A stretch of 64,000 nt of DNA from a virus: positions 34,688-98,687 of IMG/VR virus record IMGVR_UViG_3300035169_000077; one strand, given 5' to 3'. The notes beneath the pieces were generated by a model, which searched no databases, had not been told where the DNA came from, and was given only the letters and a program-made list of their open reading frames with translations. Of the stretch, positions 16,531 to 23,514 are shown piece by piece. Position 1 is the first letter of the stretch. Each line of letters opens with the position of its first letter. A program made the translations under genes and the position numbers.

Positions 16531-18203
16531 TGGGGTACGCGGAGCTCGTCCGGTCGCCGAGGGGGAACTACTGGCGCGCCCGGTTCAAGGGAGCGGACGG
16601 CAAGCTCGTGACCGTCGTTGACGAGGCCGGCGCCGTCCTCCGGTACGACGGGAAGCGCAAGGCCAAGAAGGCGGCAGACGACCGGGAGAAGGACGCCCGC
16701 CAGGGCCGGTGGCATGACCCGGCAGCGGGGATGATGCTCGTCAAGCCGTGGGCGCAGGAATGGTACGCGGGCCTGAGCCTCGCGCCGAAGACCATGGCCA
16801 ACATCAAGAGGCACCTGGAGCATCACATCATCCCGTTCTTCGGCGAGGACGAGCTGAGAGCGGTCGACGCCGCGCGGATCGCCGAGTGGAAGGCGGAGGA
16901 GAAGGCCGCGGGGATGTCGCCGAACAGCATCAGGACGTGGCACGGCACCCTGCACACGCTGCTAGAGGACGCCAGGCTGACCGGGAGGATCAGCGTCAAC
17001 CCGGCGACGGCCAGGCGCGGCCGGGGACGGCGGGACGGCGGGGCGCGAAGGTCGCAGGTACAGCAGGAGCGCGTCATCACGTCACCCCTCGGCATCCTGC
17101 TGATCGCCGAGCGGATGTCGGTCCTGTCCGGCCGCGATGACGAGTTCGCCATGGTGGAGGCGGCCTACGGCTGCGCCCTGCGCCTCGGCGAGCTGACCGG
17201 CCTCGAGGTGCCGTCCGTCCGGGCGGGCGGCCTCAACCCCCGTAACCCGCTCCGCAAGGTCGCCGGCGAGCTGCGGGACGAGGCCATGCGAGTGGAATGG
17301 CAGCTTACCGAGGTTGAGGGGGAGCTGCTGCGGGAGCGGCCGAAGAACGGCTCCACCGGCGACCTTGACCTGCCCCCGTACCTGTCCCGGCTGATCGGGG
17401 AGCATGTTGCCGCGGCCGGCCCGCGGGAGTGCCCGTGCCACGGGACCGTCCACGCGTTCCGGGGGATGGGCGCGGCGAGCGCGAGGCCCGTGGTGCCCTT
17501 GCGGGTCGTCGCGGGGTACGCGGGCGTCTCGGAGGCCGCGGCGTACGTGGCGCTCGGCGGCAAGGGGCGGGTGTCGGACGCGACCCGCGAGAAGGTGGCG
17601 GCGGCGGCCCGGGAGGTCGGGTGGGTGCGGCCGGCGCGCCTGGACGGCCCGGCATGGCACTGGCGGCAGTCGGCGTTCGAGGCGATGTTCACCGCCGCGG
17701 TGTCGGGCTGGCTTCCGCCGGACGCGCCGCGCCCGCGCCGGCCGGTGCCGCTGGCGGGGGAGTGGCCCGGGACGCGGCTGCGCGGGCGCAACGCCCAGGG
17801 GCGGGCGTCGCTGCGGTGGGAGCCGGTCGCGGAGGGGATGACCCCGCACGGGCTGCGCCACTCGCTGAAGACCAGGATGGAGGAGGCCGGGATACCGGAG
17901 GTCGCCTCCGAGGCCCGGCTGCGGCACGAGATCCCCGGGGTGTCCGGCGCCTACCGGCACGTGACCCCCGAGATGCGCGCCCAGGTGACCCGGCTGCTAC
18001 AACAGGACTGGGAGGCGGCGCTGGACGAGCGGCTCGCGATGTCGCCCCGGTCGCCCGTCGCGGTGCTCGGCCGGCTGCTCCAGGAGCGGGCTGAGGCCCG
18101 CAAGCCCCGCCTTGTCTCCAGTGCGTCTCCAGAAGCAGCAGGGCCGGCTTCCCTCCCGAGGGTGGAAACCGGCCCTGACCTGCGTCGGGGTGACTGGATT
18201 TGA
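16530..18203 (+). CDS. int: tyrosine integrase with an inserted LacI-type HTH
   Basis: 557 residues, longer than usual (about 380-450). Core-binding domain near 70-165 (TMANIKRHLEHHIIPFFGED). Catalytic residues: R218 (ALRLGEL), H440-G-L-R443-H, H466 and Y475 (SGAYRH). Residues ~325-371 read RVVAGYAGVSEAAAYVALGG, RVSDATREKVAAAAREVGW, a clear LacI-family helix-turn-helix inserted between the catalytic Arg and the HxxR box. The 3' end of the gene enters the attachment core, so the last codons could differ in the prophage. Translated with the XRE gene upstream. Confidence 0.95.
   Translation: MGYAELVRSPRGNYWRARFKGADGKLVTVVDEAGAVLRYDGKRKAKKAADDREKDARQGRWHDPAAGMMLVKPWAQEWYAGLSLAPKTMANIKRHLEHHIIPFFGEDELRAVDAARIAEWKAEEKAAGMSPNSIRTWHGTLHTLLEDARLTGRISVNPATARRGRGRRDGGARRSQVQQERVITSPLGILLIAERMSVLSGRDDEFAMVEAAYGCALRLGELTGLEVPSVRAGGLNPRNPLRKVAGELRDEAMRVEWQLTEVEGELLRERPKNGSTGDLDLPPYLSRLIGEHVAAAGPRECPCHGTVHAFRGMGAASARPVVPLRVVAGYAGVSEAAAYVALGGKGRVSDATREKVAAAAREVGWVRPARLDGPAWHWRQSAFEAMFTAAVSGWLPPDAPRPRRPVPLAGEWPGTRLRGRNAQGRASLRWEPVAEGMTPHGLRHSLKTRMEEAGIPEVASEARLRHEIPGVSGAYRHVTPEMRAQVTRLLQQDWEAALDERLAMSPRSPVAVLGRLLQERAEARKPRLVSSASPEAAGPASLPRVETGPDLRRGDWI
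18114..18134 (+). repeat. left copy of 21-bp direct repeat flanking att
   Basis: GTCTCCAGTGCGTCTCCAGAA matches the copy at 18355 in 17 of 21 positions. It lies inside the integrase 3' end, 50 bases left of the att core. Candidate integrase arm-type site. Confidence 0.6.
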
Positions 18204-18226
18204 ACCAGCGGCCTCTTCGTCCCGAA
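18184..18226 (-). other. attachment-site core: 3' half of tRNA-Pro(CGG)
   Basis: On the minus strand it reads the anticodon loop TTCGGGA (anticodon CGG), CGAAG, variable loop AGGCC, T arm GCTGG-TTCAAAT-CCAGT, acceptor CACCCCG and discriminator A. The 5' half of the tRNA is missing: upstream bases no longer pair with CGAAG. Integration here would rebuild a host tRNA-Pro gene. It begins 20 bases inside the integrase gene, so attP overlaps int. Confidence 0.85.
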
Positions 18227-18354
18227 CAAGCCAGCCCGCCAATTTATGCTCCAGTGGTCGCGCAGGTCAAACCGTTGCGGTCTCGGATTCCAAGGTCGGG
18301 CAATAGGTGCCCGGCCCGTTTCAGCCTTCCCCGGCAGGCGTCGGCGGGGTAGCT

Positions 18355-18375
18355 GTCTCCAGGAATTCTCCAGAA
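18355..18375 (+). repeat. right copy of 21-bp direct repeat flanking att
   Basis: GTCTCCAGGAATTCTCCAGAA, partner of the copy at 18114, about 130 bases right of the att core. Candidate arm-type site. The rest of 18204-18402 holds no gene. Confidence 0.6.
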
Positions 18376-18402
18376 AGGATGAGGCGAGAGTGGCGCGGGG
18401 GA

Positions 18403-18702
18403 TCACGCCTCCCGGATGCGCTCCGGCACCACGACGTACGCCCCGGACCACATCGTCAGGGCGGCGCTCCACTCAAGCTGCACGACGGGACGGCCGCGGC
18501 GGTCCTCCCACCGGGCGGCCACGGTAACCAGCCTCCAGGACCCGCCACCGAACAGCACCTCGCACGGGGAGCCGTCAGCGCGCCACGTCCCGTCAGGGAT
18601 GTCATCGACGGGAAGGGCTTCCTCGAGCGCGGGGCACTCGCGGGGGTCACGGGGAGGCACGAGGGCAGGAGTACCCGCAGGGGCCGGCATAAAATCCGGC
18701 AT
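18403..18702 (-). CDS. small conserved protein (99 aa)
   Basis: Pro-rich start (MPAPAGTPALVPPRDP), then two beta-rich stretches (EVLFGGGSWRLVTVAARWED, VVQLEWSAALTMWSGAYVVV) suggesting a compact SH3-like fold. Leftward, next to att. Function unknown. Confidence 0.6.
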   Translation of the reverse strand: MPDFMPAPAGTPALVPPRDPRECPALEEALPVDDIPDGTWRADGSPCEVLFGGGSWRLVTVAARWEDRRGRPVVQLEWSAALTMWSGAYVVVPERIREA

Positions 18703-18746
18703 GAAATCGCGCCCCTCGTCGGAAGCCCCCCGGCTAGGCTTGCGGC

Positions 18747-18923
18747 ATGCGGATGCCCTTCGAGAGGCTCATGGAACTGGTCGCCGCTGTCGGCCCGGAC
18801 GAGGCGCGGCTTCCGCTCGGGGCTTTCGCGGAGCGATGGGGCGAGCCTTCGGAGCGGATCGCCGACGCGATCGACGCGGTGCGGGTGCTGAACGGGGAAC
18901 GGACGTACATCACGGTGACGTGA
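18747..18923 (+). CDS. small HTH-like protein (58 aa)
   Basis: ATG-initiated frame with a helix-turn-helix-like core (EARLPLGAFAERWGEPSERI, then DAIDAVRVLNGERTYITVT). A TAGGCT hexamer lies about 10 bases upstream. Divergent from the 18403 gene; followed by a strong hairpin. Too short for routine ORF cut-offs. Confidence 0.6.
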   Translation: MRMPFERLMELVAAVGPDEARLPLGAFAERWGEPSERIADAIDAVRVLNGERTYITVT

Positions 18924-18924
18924 G

Positions 18925-18962
18925 CGCGAGGCCCGGCAAACCTTAGCCTGCCGGGCCTCGCG
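18925..18962 (+). terminator. 14-bp hairpin terminator
   Basis: CGCGAGGCCCGGCA / TGCCGGGCCTCGCG with a 10-base loop two bases after the 18747 gene stop. No T run. Confidence 0.75.
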
Positions 18963-19210
18963 GTATCGCCGGCCCTTGCGTCCGGCAGTGCGGTTCGGGG
19001 GAGCTGGAAACCGCCTTCACAGCCTCGGCCGCTGGCCGGCAAAGCCCTCACGGGGTGCCGGGCATCCCTTTCCAGTGCGCTCCCCCTATACGGGAGTCCT
19101 GCGTAAGCCTGATCCCGCGACGGTTCCAGCGCGGATACCCACTGCGGTCAGGCGGTGGTCAAGCCCTTGCCGTAGCCCGGCTGGCGTGAACCGTTAACTG
19201 GGCGAATCCG
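18963..19210. other. non-coding interval before tRNA
   Basis: No convincing reading frame; the one open frame (18976-19197) has Arg/Pro-rich, shadow-type codon use. It could hold a leader or small RNA; nothing definite was seen. Confidence 0.4.
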
Positions 19211-19284
19211 TGGCGCGAGCCGGATTTGAACCGGCGACCTACGGGTTATGAGCCCGCCGAGCTACCGAGCTGCTCCATCGCGCT
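19211..19284 (-). tRNA. tRNA-Met(CAT), initiator-type
   Basis: A full 74-base cloverleaf: acceptor AGCGCGA / TCGCGCC with an A.C mismatch at 1:72, D arm GAGC/GCTC, anticodon arm GCGGG-CTCATAA-CCCGT, T arm GCCGG-TTCAAAT-CCGGC, discriminator A. The unpaired 1:72 and three consecutive G-C pairs below the anticodon loop (GGG/CCC) are hallmarks of the initiator tRNA. No full CCA is encoded. Confidence 0.9.
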
Positions 19285-19299
19285 GGGTCAAGCTTAGCG

Positions 19300-19629
19300 T
19301 TACGACAGGATCTTTCGCGCGAGGCGCTTCCGCCAGTTCGGGACGGGTTCCCGCGCGTCGTGGACGGTGGCGGTGGTTCCGTTGCCGGTGATGGTGTTCG
19401 CCAACTCCCATTCCTCGTCCCACCGCCGGCCGCCCTGGTAGTGCTCCAGCCAGCGCTCGTACTGGTGGCCATAGCCGCTGGAGGACTCGTGCGCGAGCTT
19501 CTCGGCGATGCGCCGCAGCGCGACCCGGCGCTTCATCCGGGGCTGGAACCAGCCGAACCACTTCGTGCCGACCGCGCCGATGAGGAGCGCCAGGGTCGGC
19601 CCGAGCCACAGTCCAAGGGTGTCCCACAT
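19300..19629 (-). CDS. membrane protein with basic cytoplasmic tail (109 aa)
   Basis: Starts MWDTLGLWLGPTLALLIGAV, one transmembrane helix at the very N-terminus, then KWFGWFQPRMKRRVALRRIA and a soluble tail with many Trp/Arg. The upstream extension of the frame is non-conserved in character and was dropped. Ends close to the tRNA gene. Confidence 0.65.
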   Translation of the reverse strand: MWDTLGLWLGPTLALLIGAVGTKWFGWFQPRMKRRVALRRIAEKLAHESSSGYGHQYERWLEHYQGGRRWDEEWELANTITGNGTTATVHDAREPVPNWRKRLARKILS

Positions 19630-19700
19630 GGGCGGAACCTTAGCGGACGTGCTGCCTTTAACTCCGGGCCGGATAATATCCCCGCCCTGGCAAAGGGCGA

Positions 19701-19728
19701 GGGGGCGGCTCTTCCACCAGCCGCCCCC
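19701..19728 (-). terminator. hairpin ending the first early operon
   Basis: GGGGGCGGCT / AGCCGCCCCC with an 8-base loop, about 110 bases past the last operon gene (19838). The interval 19630-19837 otherwise holds no gene; GGATAATATCC at 19672-19682 is the only AT-rich spot. Confidence 0.6.
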
Positions 19729-19837
19729 CGGAGTGCCCGCCATCCGTTCCGAGACAGGTGAGCAGTTCCCCATGCTGCCACGGGATGGGACCGGGTGAGG
19801 CCCCCGTACGGAAGTGGACGGAACTGAACGAGATCTC

Positions 19838-19984
19838 TTACAGCAGCAGCGCGATGACCACCGCGACTGGGACGAGCGCGGCCAGCAACAGGGCCGCGCG
19901 GGCGAGGATGCCCAGCAGCCTCCGGCGCTGCACCGGACCAGACCGCCGCCACAGCCCCCGCCACGTCCGGGGGGCGTCCCTCAC
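19838..19984 (-). CDS. tail-anchored membrane peptide (48 aa)
   Basis: Arg/Trp-rich N-terminus (RTWRGLWRRSG) and a C-terminal Leu/Ala/Val helix that runs to the stop (LLAALVPVAVVIALLL). GTGA overlap with the gene before. Last gene of the long leftward operon that begins near 28361. Confidence 0.6.
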   Translation of the reverse strand: MRDAPRTWRGLWRRSGPVQRRRLLGILARAALLLAALVPVAVVIALLL

Positions 19985-20259
19985 GGGGGCGCCTCGCCGT
20001 GGAAGACCTGGACGTTCGGCCCCGTCCGCATGCCGAGCGCGTAGTTGTGCGCCTCCACGGCTTCCCTGGCCAGCTCCGGGGAGTCCATTACCCCTATCGG
20101 GGGGTGGCCCTTCCAGTCCCCGCCGGCATCCGCGTACAGGTTCCTCGGGTTGGAGCGGCCGACTCGCCACGGGACGTCCCTCAGCTCTCCCATCGCAGCG
20201 TGGTAGCGGGCCGTGGCCTCCGAGATCATCGCCCGGCCGCCGTCGCCGAGGTCACTCAT
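19981..20259 (-). CDS. small conserved early protein (92 aa)
   Basis: Has the pattern WRVGRSNPRNLYAD then IGVMDSPELAREAVEAHN, which I recall as a recurrent small-protein signature in actinophages and Streptomyces. Start set at MSDLGDGG. No enzyme motif. Confidence 0.7.
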   Translation of the reverse strand: MSDLGDGGRAMISEATARYHAAMGELRDVPWRVGRSNPRNLYADAGGDWKGHPPIGVMDSPELAREAVEAHNYALGMRTGPNVQVFHGEAPP

Positions 20260-20482
20260 CGTCGTCACCCTCCAGCGTGATCCCGTGTTCCGCGAACGCG
20301 GCCACGATCGCAGGGTCGCCCTTGAACTCCTCAAGCGAGTAGTCCGCGGTGTCCCAGTCCTCGCCGAGGAGCTTGCCGATCAGCGGGCCGAGGACGCGGC
20401 GCTTGATCTCATCGCTTGCCCCCGCGTCGATCAGCCCCTGCGCTACCGGGTCGAAGATCTCCGCCGCGCTTGCCCATCCCAT
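20252..20482 (-). CDS. small acidic early protein (76 aa)
   Basis: Helical and acidic: MGWASAAEIFDPVAQGLID, GEDWDTADYSLEEFKGDPAI, ending DDDE. Resembles a family I recall from Streptomyces phages. Overlaps the preceding gene by about 40 bases. Confidence 0.7.
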   Translation of the reverse strand: MGWASAAEIFDPVAQGLIDAGASDEIKRRVLGPLIGKLLGEDWDTADYSLEEFKGDPAIVAAFAEHGITLEGDDDE

Positions 20483-20865
20483 AACAGGTCATCCTCTCTC
20501 AGGTCGCAGGCGATGTACCTGCCGTCGGCGATGGCCTGCGCGGCTTCCCGTAGCTGGTCTTCGCGGGTACTGAACGCCCCGGCCGCGATCCGGGCGGCGA
20601 TCCCGAAGTGCCGGTGCCAGGTGCGCCAGCGGTCAGGCTGGCCGGGGACCCTGGCGGGGTCGGACTTCGGGAACTGCCGGCCGGCGTGGGCTTGGATCTT
20701 CCGCGCGACCGCCTCGGCCAGGACCGGCGCGGCGGCCTCCAGGATCTCGCGGGCCGGGCCTGTGAAGTCCCGCCACGTCAGGTGAGGCGCGCTGTACTCG
20801 CTCTCGTACTGGCGCAGCAGGACTTCAGCCGCGGCTTGGACGGCGTTGTCAGGAACTCTCGGCAT
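20443..20865 (-). CDS. early protein of unknown function (140 aa)
   Basis: Mostly helical, with LTWRDFTGPAREILEAAAPV and a C-terminal GRYIACDLREDDLLW. Overlaps both neighbours, as usual in this operon. Confidence 0.65.
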   Translation of the reverse strand: MPRVPDNAVQAAAEVLLRQYESEYSAPHLTWRDFTGPAREILEAAAPVLAEAVARKIQAHAGRQFPKSDPARVPGQPDRWRTWHRHFGIAARIAAGAFSTREDQLREAAQAIADGRYIACDLREDDLLWDGQARRRSSTR

Positions 20866-21328
20866 CGCGGCCTCCTGCCTCGATCGCGGCCTGCTCCCGG
20901 GCGCGGTACGCCCGCCAGAGGGTGCGCTCGCCGTCGACGAGCAGGTACGGCAGCATGACCTCGGTTACCGTGGCCATCCCGGCGGCGACGAGCGCGAGCT
21001 GGGCCTCAAGCCAGTCGCGTGCCACCCGCCAGGCGACGTCCGCCGCGTGCTTCCGGGTGGCGAGCTTCGCCAGCGCGGGCCGGGTGAGCTTCGGCGGGTT
21101 GTCCCGCAGCATCGCCATGATGACCGCGTGGGCGCCGCCGACGTTCACCGGCAGGTCGAACGCGCGAGGCCCGTGCGGAGTGTCCAGCCGGAACGACAAG
21201 CCCGCAGGCTCCCGGTTCTCGTAGTGGACGGCGACCGATGCCGCGCCCGCGTCGGCGAGCATCGCCTGGCACTCGGCCGCCGTCTTCGCGGCCGGGACCG
21301 TCGTCGAGTAGTTTGTGGGCCTAGCCAC
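20849..21328 (-). CDS. early protein of unknown function (159 aa)
   Basis: N-terminal strand-turn segment (ASVAVHYENREPAGLSFRLD), then FDLPVNVGGAHAVIMAMLRD and a helix ending in VDGERTLWRAYRAREQ. The DGERTLWRAYR pattern I recall from other actinophage proteins. Confidence 0.7.
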   Translation of the reverse strand: MARPTNYSTTVPAAKTAAECQAMLADAGAASVAVHYENREPAGLSFRLDTPHGPRAFDLPVNVGGAHAVIMAMLRDNPPKLTRPALAKLATRKHAADVAWRVARDWLEAQLALVAAGMATVTEVMLPYLLVDGERTLWRAYRAREQAAIEAGGRDAESS

Positions 21329-21539
21329 CGCTTTCCTCCTCTAGCCGCACCACGGCGGCTACCTCGTGCAACTCGCCCCTGCCTACCGCTTTCGTCTGCG
21401 CACGGCGCTCGTCCCGCTCAATGAACGCGGTGTCCCGGTCGTCAAGGCCGGGAGCGTCAATGTCGGGCTGGCCGCTGGCCTGATTCCAGGTCACGACGAC
21501 GAACCCGAGAACCTCGCCTCCCGCGTACTCAGGCACCAT
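21321..21539 (-). CDS. small early protein (72 aa)
   Basis: Starts MVPEYAGGEVLGFVVVTWNQ, then a charged helical tail (DDRDTAFIERDERRAQTKAV). The longer upstream frame is a shadow of the next gene. Confidence 0.6.
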   Translation of the reverse strand: MVPEYAGGEVLGFVVVTWNQASGQPDIDAPGLDDRDTAFIERDERRAQTKAVGRGELHEVAAVVRLEEESGG

Positions 21540-22080
21540 CGCCACCCTTCCCGGCGGGCCGCCGGCTGGTGATCGCGAGGGGAAGCGTTGCGCCGTAGGA
21601 GCGGAACCGCGCCATGTCGCTGGCGCCCTTCCCGGCGAGCTCCGCGGCGAGAGCGGCCACCACGGCGGGGTCGTCCAGCTTCCCGAACGCCTCCGGGTCA
21701 ACAGGGTGACCGGTTCCGCCGAGTTGCATCGACTCAAGCAGCAGGCGGAACGCCACCTTGTCCGGCATCCATCCGCCCTCGGGCTTGCAGCCCCACGGGC
21801 ACGGCAGCCACTCGACTACTCCCCACAGCCTGCAGATCAGGGGCCGCAGGTCGTAGGCGAGGCACCGGCCGTCCGGTCCGAGCGCCTCGCACCAGTAGTC
21901 GCAGGGCTTCTTGCGGGCCTCATCCTCGGGCGTGAGCGGGTGGCCCGCCAGGGCGAGGCGACGGCGCTCCCACGGGGTCATGCTGGCAGGCCCGCAGGAT
22001 ATCCAGCAGTTGCCAAGGCAGCCCGGTATCGCGGGGACCTGGTCGTAGATGGCCTGCATCCGCTCGGCCCGGTCAGCCAC
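21529..22080 (-). CDS. YkgJ-type cysteine-cluster protein (183 aa)
   Basis: Cys arrangement C-x3-C-x3-C (CLGNCWISCGP), CDYWCEALGPDGRCLAYDLR, PLICRLWG, CPWGC matches the zinc/iron-chelating YkgJ (CxxCxxCC) family of unknown biochemical role. A second member of the same type is at 43406. Soluble. Confidence 0.75.
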   Translation of the reverse strand: MADRAERMQAIYDQVPAIPGCLGNCWISCGPASMTPWERRRLALAGHPLTPEDEARKKPCDYWCEALGPDGRCLAYDLRPLICRLWGVVEWLPCPWGCKPEGGWMPDKVAFRLLLESMQLGGTGHPVDPEAFGKLDDPAVVAALAAELAGKGASDMARFRSYGATLPLAITSRRPAGKGGDGA

Positions 22081-22567
22081 GGCTAGCCTCCCCGGTCAGG
22101 TGCCGGGTGATCAGCGGCCTCACCATGCACTCGTCCGCTGGCACCGGGTCGCCCGTGTCGTCCCCGGTCGCCTGCTGGACGATCTCCGTGCAGCCAGGGC
22201 AGGCCATCGACAGGGGCCGCTCCTCGCAGTACCGGCCGGGATCGTCGCCGCCCTTCACGGCCGGCGAGCCGTCCGGGTGCGCCTCATCCCACTCGTCCCA
22301 GGCCTCCAGCTCGTCTCCGGTCGCGCCAGGGTGGATCTCAGGGCGCGGGTGGGGGCAGTCGTCAGCGGAGCCGTAAAGCTGCGCGGGACGGTGGGCCAGC
22401 GCCAGGGCGTCCACGGTCCTGGCGAGCTTTAGCGTGGTCCCGAGCAGCAGGCCGGCCGTGAACGTCTGGTCGACCGGACGGGAATCGCTCTTGCTGAACA
22501 CGGCGCGCGCTGTCGTGACGATCTCCCGGACCCCGGCCAGCGCGAGAGCGATCTTGTCGTCAGCCAT
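22073..22567 (-). CDS. early protein with zinc-type Cys/His (164 aa)
   Basis: Helical N-terminus (FTAGLLLGTTLKLARTVDAL), an acidic middle with CPHPRPEIHPG, then CEERPLSMACPGCTEIV. Probably zinc-bound; function unknown. Confidence 0.65.
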   Translation of the reverse strand: MADDKIALALAGVREIVTTARAVFSKSDSRPVDQTFTAGLLLGTTLKLARTVDALALAHRPAQLYGSADDCPHPRPEIHPGATGDELEAWDEWDEAHPDGSPAVKGGDDPGRYCEERPLSMACPGCTEIVQQATGDDTGDPVPADECMVRPLITRHLTGEASRG

Positions 22568-22832
22568 TCGGCTTCTCCTCTCCCAGCAGGGCGCGGGTGA
22601 TGGCCTCGCGCAGTTCGGCCGCGCGGCGGTTCCCTGCGGCGGGAGTGCCGGCCGCCTCCACGGCCTCGGGCATCCCGGCCTCCGCGAGCAGGGCGGTTAT
22701 CTTCCCGGACGCGGCATCCCAGGCGCCGGCCAGTTTCAGTACCTCCTCCACGGCGTCAGCCAACCGGGGGACGTCACGGGCCTGCTCCCGGGCACGGATC
22801 GCGGTGAGCTCAGCGGCAACGGCGTCAGCCAT
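22560..22832 (-). CDS. small helical early protein (90 aa)
   Basis: Ala/Glu-rich helices with a Gly break (AGTPAAGNRRAAELREAI). Overlaps neighbours by eight bases on both sides. No motif recognised. Confidence 0.6.
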   Translation of the reverse strand: MADAVAAELTAIRAREQARDVPRLADAVEEVLKLAGAWDAASGKITALLAEAGMPEAVEAAGTPAAGNRRAAELREAITRALLGEEKPNG

Positions 22833-23292
22833 AACTGGCCATCAGCAGGAGCCGCACATTCTGGGGCCAGTCGATGTTCCAGTGCGCCCAGACCTTCCCG
22901 AACGCTTCCAGCTCGGCAGGCGTCGGCTCCGCGAGGGTGGCCTGGTCGACCTCCTCGCAGCCCCACTCGACCGAGGTGAGGCTCCGCTTCAGGATGAGGG
23001 CATCGCCGCCGAGCTCGTACCCGTAGGAGCGGAAGTCCAGCGGGACCGCCGCGTCCCGGCGCTTGTTGTACGGCTCGCGGAACTCGGCGAACCAGGCGCG
23101 GCGCTCGTCCAGCGTGATCGCATCGAAGTCCGGCGTGTCCGGCTCCTGCTCAGTGAAGCCGAACAGCGCCGGGAACCGCTCTTCCATGTTGAACGTGTCA
23201 AGGTCGCGCTCCGCGAAGTCGAAGCCCTCGTCGTTCTCGCTGTCGCCGAAGTCGACGCCCCACGCCAGGTACGCGTCGGCACTTGATCCCAT
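22825..23292 (-). CDS. acidic early protein (155 aa)
   Basis: N-terminus ADAYLAWGVDFGDSENDEGF; rich in Asp, Glu and Phe; DFRSYGYELGGDALILKRS in the middle. The AYLxWG start I recall from other actinophage hypothetical proteins. ATG preceded by GAGAGGAATCGAT. Confidence 0.7.
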   Translation of the reverse strand: MGSSADAYLAWGVDFGDSENDEGFDFAERDLDTFNMEERFPALFGFTEQEPDTPDFDAITLDERRAWFAEFREPYNKRRDAAVPLDFRSYGYELGGDALILKRSLTSVEWGCEEVDQATLAEPTPAELEAFGKVWAHWNIDWPQNVRLLLMASYG

Positions 23293-23316
23293 ATCGATTC
23301 CTCTCGTTGTCGCAGG

Positions 23317-23514
23317 TCAGAAGGGAGGTTCATCCTGGTAGCCGCCTGGCGGCTCCGGGTTCATCGGCTCTCGCGGGCAGTCGCACGGCTTCCCGTCGTG
23401 CTCTTTGTCCTCGTGGTCCTGCCGCTCCCATTCGGCGATCTGGTCGAAGTCGGGCTCCTCCTGGGGGAGGGTGGACTCGACGTCTTTTTCCCACTCGCCG
23501 TCTTCGTTGATCAC
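23317..23514 (-). CDS. small acidic zinc-knuckle-like protein (65 aa)
   Basis: GTG start overlaps the upstream stop. Very acidic (EEPDFDQIAEWERQDHEDKE), then KPCDCPREP, ending GGYQDEPPF. The C-terminal DEPPF tail resembles acidic tips of SSB-like proteins, but there is no OB fold here. Confidence 0.6.
   Translation of the reverse strand: MINEDGEWEKDVESTLPQEEPDFDQIAEWERQDHEDKEHDGKPCDCPREPMNPEPPGGYQDEPPF

Noticed and set aside
15720-16955. Leftward 510-codon open frame across the integration switch
   Set aside because: Only its last 98 codons encode the excisionase-like protein; the rest is antisense to the XRE and integrase genes, with the Arg/Ala-rich bias of a shadow frame.
18140-18176. 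Terminator inside the integrase 3' end
   Set aside because: AGGGCCGG / CCGGCCCT pairs but lies within coding sequence and lacks a T tract; probably chance or part of att architecture.
18184-18226. Prophage-host junction at the att site
   Set aside because: Genes on both sides are phage-like and no host housekeeping gene is seen, so attP or internal position is preferred. A junction cannot be fully excluded without the rest of the genome.
18976-19197. 73-codon rightward frame before the tRNA
   Set aside because: Arg/Pro/Ser-biased composition, no SD and no coupling; treated as non-coding.
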